A stretch of 6,183 bases of DNA from Bacteroidales bacterium (lineage in GTDB: Bacteria > Bacteroidota > Bacteroidia > Bacteroidales > JAOZQN01), in assembly GCA_029938985.1 (NCBI GenBank), contig JAOZTW010000327.1:1-6183 (forward strand), written 5' to 3'. A model generated the notes under the pieces. That model had not been told where the DNA came from. It did not search any database and was given only the letters and a program-made list of their open reading frames with translations. Within the stretch, counting starts at the first letter, position 1. Each line of letters opens with the position of its first letter. The position numbers were made by a program, and so were the translations under genes. This document shows positions 5,598 to 6,183 of this stretch, piece after piece.

Positions 5598-6183
5598 TTA
5601 TATATATTGACCACCATCAACTTTAATTACTTCACCTGTAATATGTTGTGCAAGGTTAGAACTAAGAAATGCCACAAGATTTGCTATATCTTCGGGTTGT
5701 CCCATTTTGCCCAACACTATTTCCGAAATTGCTTTTTCTCTAACTTCTTTTGAAACAGTCCTCATCATGTCGGTCTCAATTAGTCCGGGAGCTATGGCGT
5801 TTACGGTTATACTATATTTGCCTAATTCTTTGGCAACTGTTTTTGTAAGTCCAATAATACCAGCCTTTGAAGCGGCATAATTTGCCTGTCCAAATTTACC
5901 TCGCATTCCATTTATTGATGCTATATTTATTATTCTACCCGATTTTTGTGCTCTAAAAATGCCTGCAACAGCATTTATATAATTAAAATATCCTTTTAAA
6001 TTAATATTTATAACAGTGTCCCATTGTTCTTCTTTCATTTTCCAGATAACTCCGTCTTTGTTTATGCCTGCGTTGTTTACCAAAATATCAATACTTCCAA
6101 ATTCTTCAACAACTTGATTAACAATATTTGCAGCATTGTTATAATTAGAAACATCTGCTTGATATGCTATACATTTTTGCCCT
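5598..6183 (-). CDS. SDR-family 3-hydroxyacyl-CoA/3-oxoacyl-ACP dehydrogenase (FabG-like), C-terminal part
   Basis: The last 194 residues of a short-chain dehydrogenase whose normal length is about 245. The N-terminus with the T-G-x-x-x-G-x-G nucleotide motif lies beyond the right edge. The frame is open from 6182, so an apparent TTG start at 6083 is internal (the L of I-L-V-N-N-A-G). Fragment residues show A-D-V-S (9-12), N-N-A-G (36-39) and the complete SDR catalytic tetrad N61, S89, Y102 and K106 (Y-A-A-S-K), then P-G-x-I-E-T-D-M and the C-terminal I-T-G-E-V-I-K-V-D-G-G-Q-Y-I. This pattern is that of FabG, PhaB and BadH-like reductases acting on 3-oxoacyl or 3-hydroxyacyl thioesters. Translational proximity to the thiolase and the downstream had-oah-dch genes suggest it oxidises 3-hydroxypimeloyl-CoA, the Oah product. 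An acetoacetyl-CoA reductase or FabG role remains possible. Confidence 0.85.
   Translation of the reverse strand, partial: GQKCIAYQADVSNYNNAANIVNQVVEEFGSIDILVNNAGINKDGVIWKMKEEQWDTVININLKGYFNYINAVAGIFRAQKSGRIINIASINGMRGKFGQANYAASKAGIIGLTKTVAKELGKYSITVNAIAPGLIETDMMRTVSKEVREKAISEIVLGKMGQPEDIANLVAFLSSNLAQHITGEVIKVDGGQYI

Noticed and set aside
5588..5620. Longer thiolase frame starting at ATG 5620
   Set aside because: It adds 11 residues unlike the thiolase N-terminus and overlaps the end of the SDR gene; M-K-I-N-D-I-V at 5587 matches the family start.
5139..5753. Plus-strand frames opposite the thiolase and SDR
   Set aside because: Shadow frames; the minus-strand genes carry complete catalytic motifs.
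5598..6083. SDR gene beginning at TTG 6083
   Set aside because: The frame stays open to the right edge and encodes A-D-V-S upstream; the TTG is an internal leucine before N-N-A-G, so the gene is partial, not short.

Overview
The window is a compact minus-strand block from an AT-rich bacterium. All recognisable genes are read right to left: SDR dehydrogenase (runs off the right edge), thiolase, had, oah (bamA-type), dch, and the start of a 2-hydroxyacyl-CoA dehydratase/benzoyl-CoA reductase-family subunit (runs off the left edge). The genes start after A/T-rich leaders without a clear Shine-Dalgarno sequence, and one start is preceded by a TAnnTTTG-like box. Together with the low GC and the RhuM-type remnant, this suggests a Bacteroidota-like host. 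That placement is inference; no marker gene is present.

Function: had, oah and dch are the diagnostic trio of the Thauera/Geobacter-type central benzoyl-CoA pathway. A benzoyl-CoA reductase makes cyclohexa-1,5-diene-1-carboxyl-CoA. Dch hydrates it to 6-hydroxycyclohex-1-ene-1-carboxyl-CoA, Had oxidises this to the 6-oxo compound, and Oah opens the ring to 3-hydroxypimeloyl-CoA. The SDR and thiolase directly upstream fit the next two steps, oxidation to 3-oxopimeloyl-CoA and cleavage to glutaryl-CoA plus acetyl-CoA. The truncated gene at the left belongs to the family containing the ATP-dependent (class I) reductase subunits, so the window may carry much of an anaerobic aromatic-ring degradation locus.

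Layout, left to right: 1-283 reductase-family N-terminus; 284-730 spacer with a frameshifted, truncated RhuM-family remnant (about 364-589); 731-1504 dch; 1505-1957 spacer with a MITE-like element (1547-1835) that itself carries a nested 124-bp end-to-end hairpin element (1597-1720), then a short tandem repeat and a hairpin just past oah; 1958-3037 oah; 3121-4179 had; 4180-4396 spacer with a second, uninterrupted copy of the same MITE-like element in opposite orientation (4207-4364); 4397-5587 thiolase; 5598-6183 SDR.

The most unusual points are the aromatic-degradation set in a Bacteroidota-like setting, the related pair of non-coding elements with 3-bp TWA target duplications placed between genes of the cluster, the hairpin element nested in one of them, and the decayed RhuM gene.
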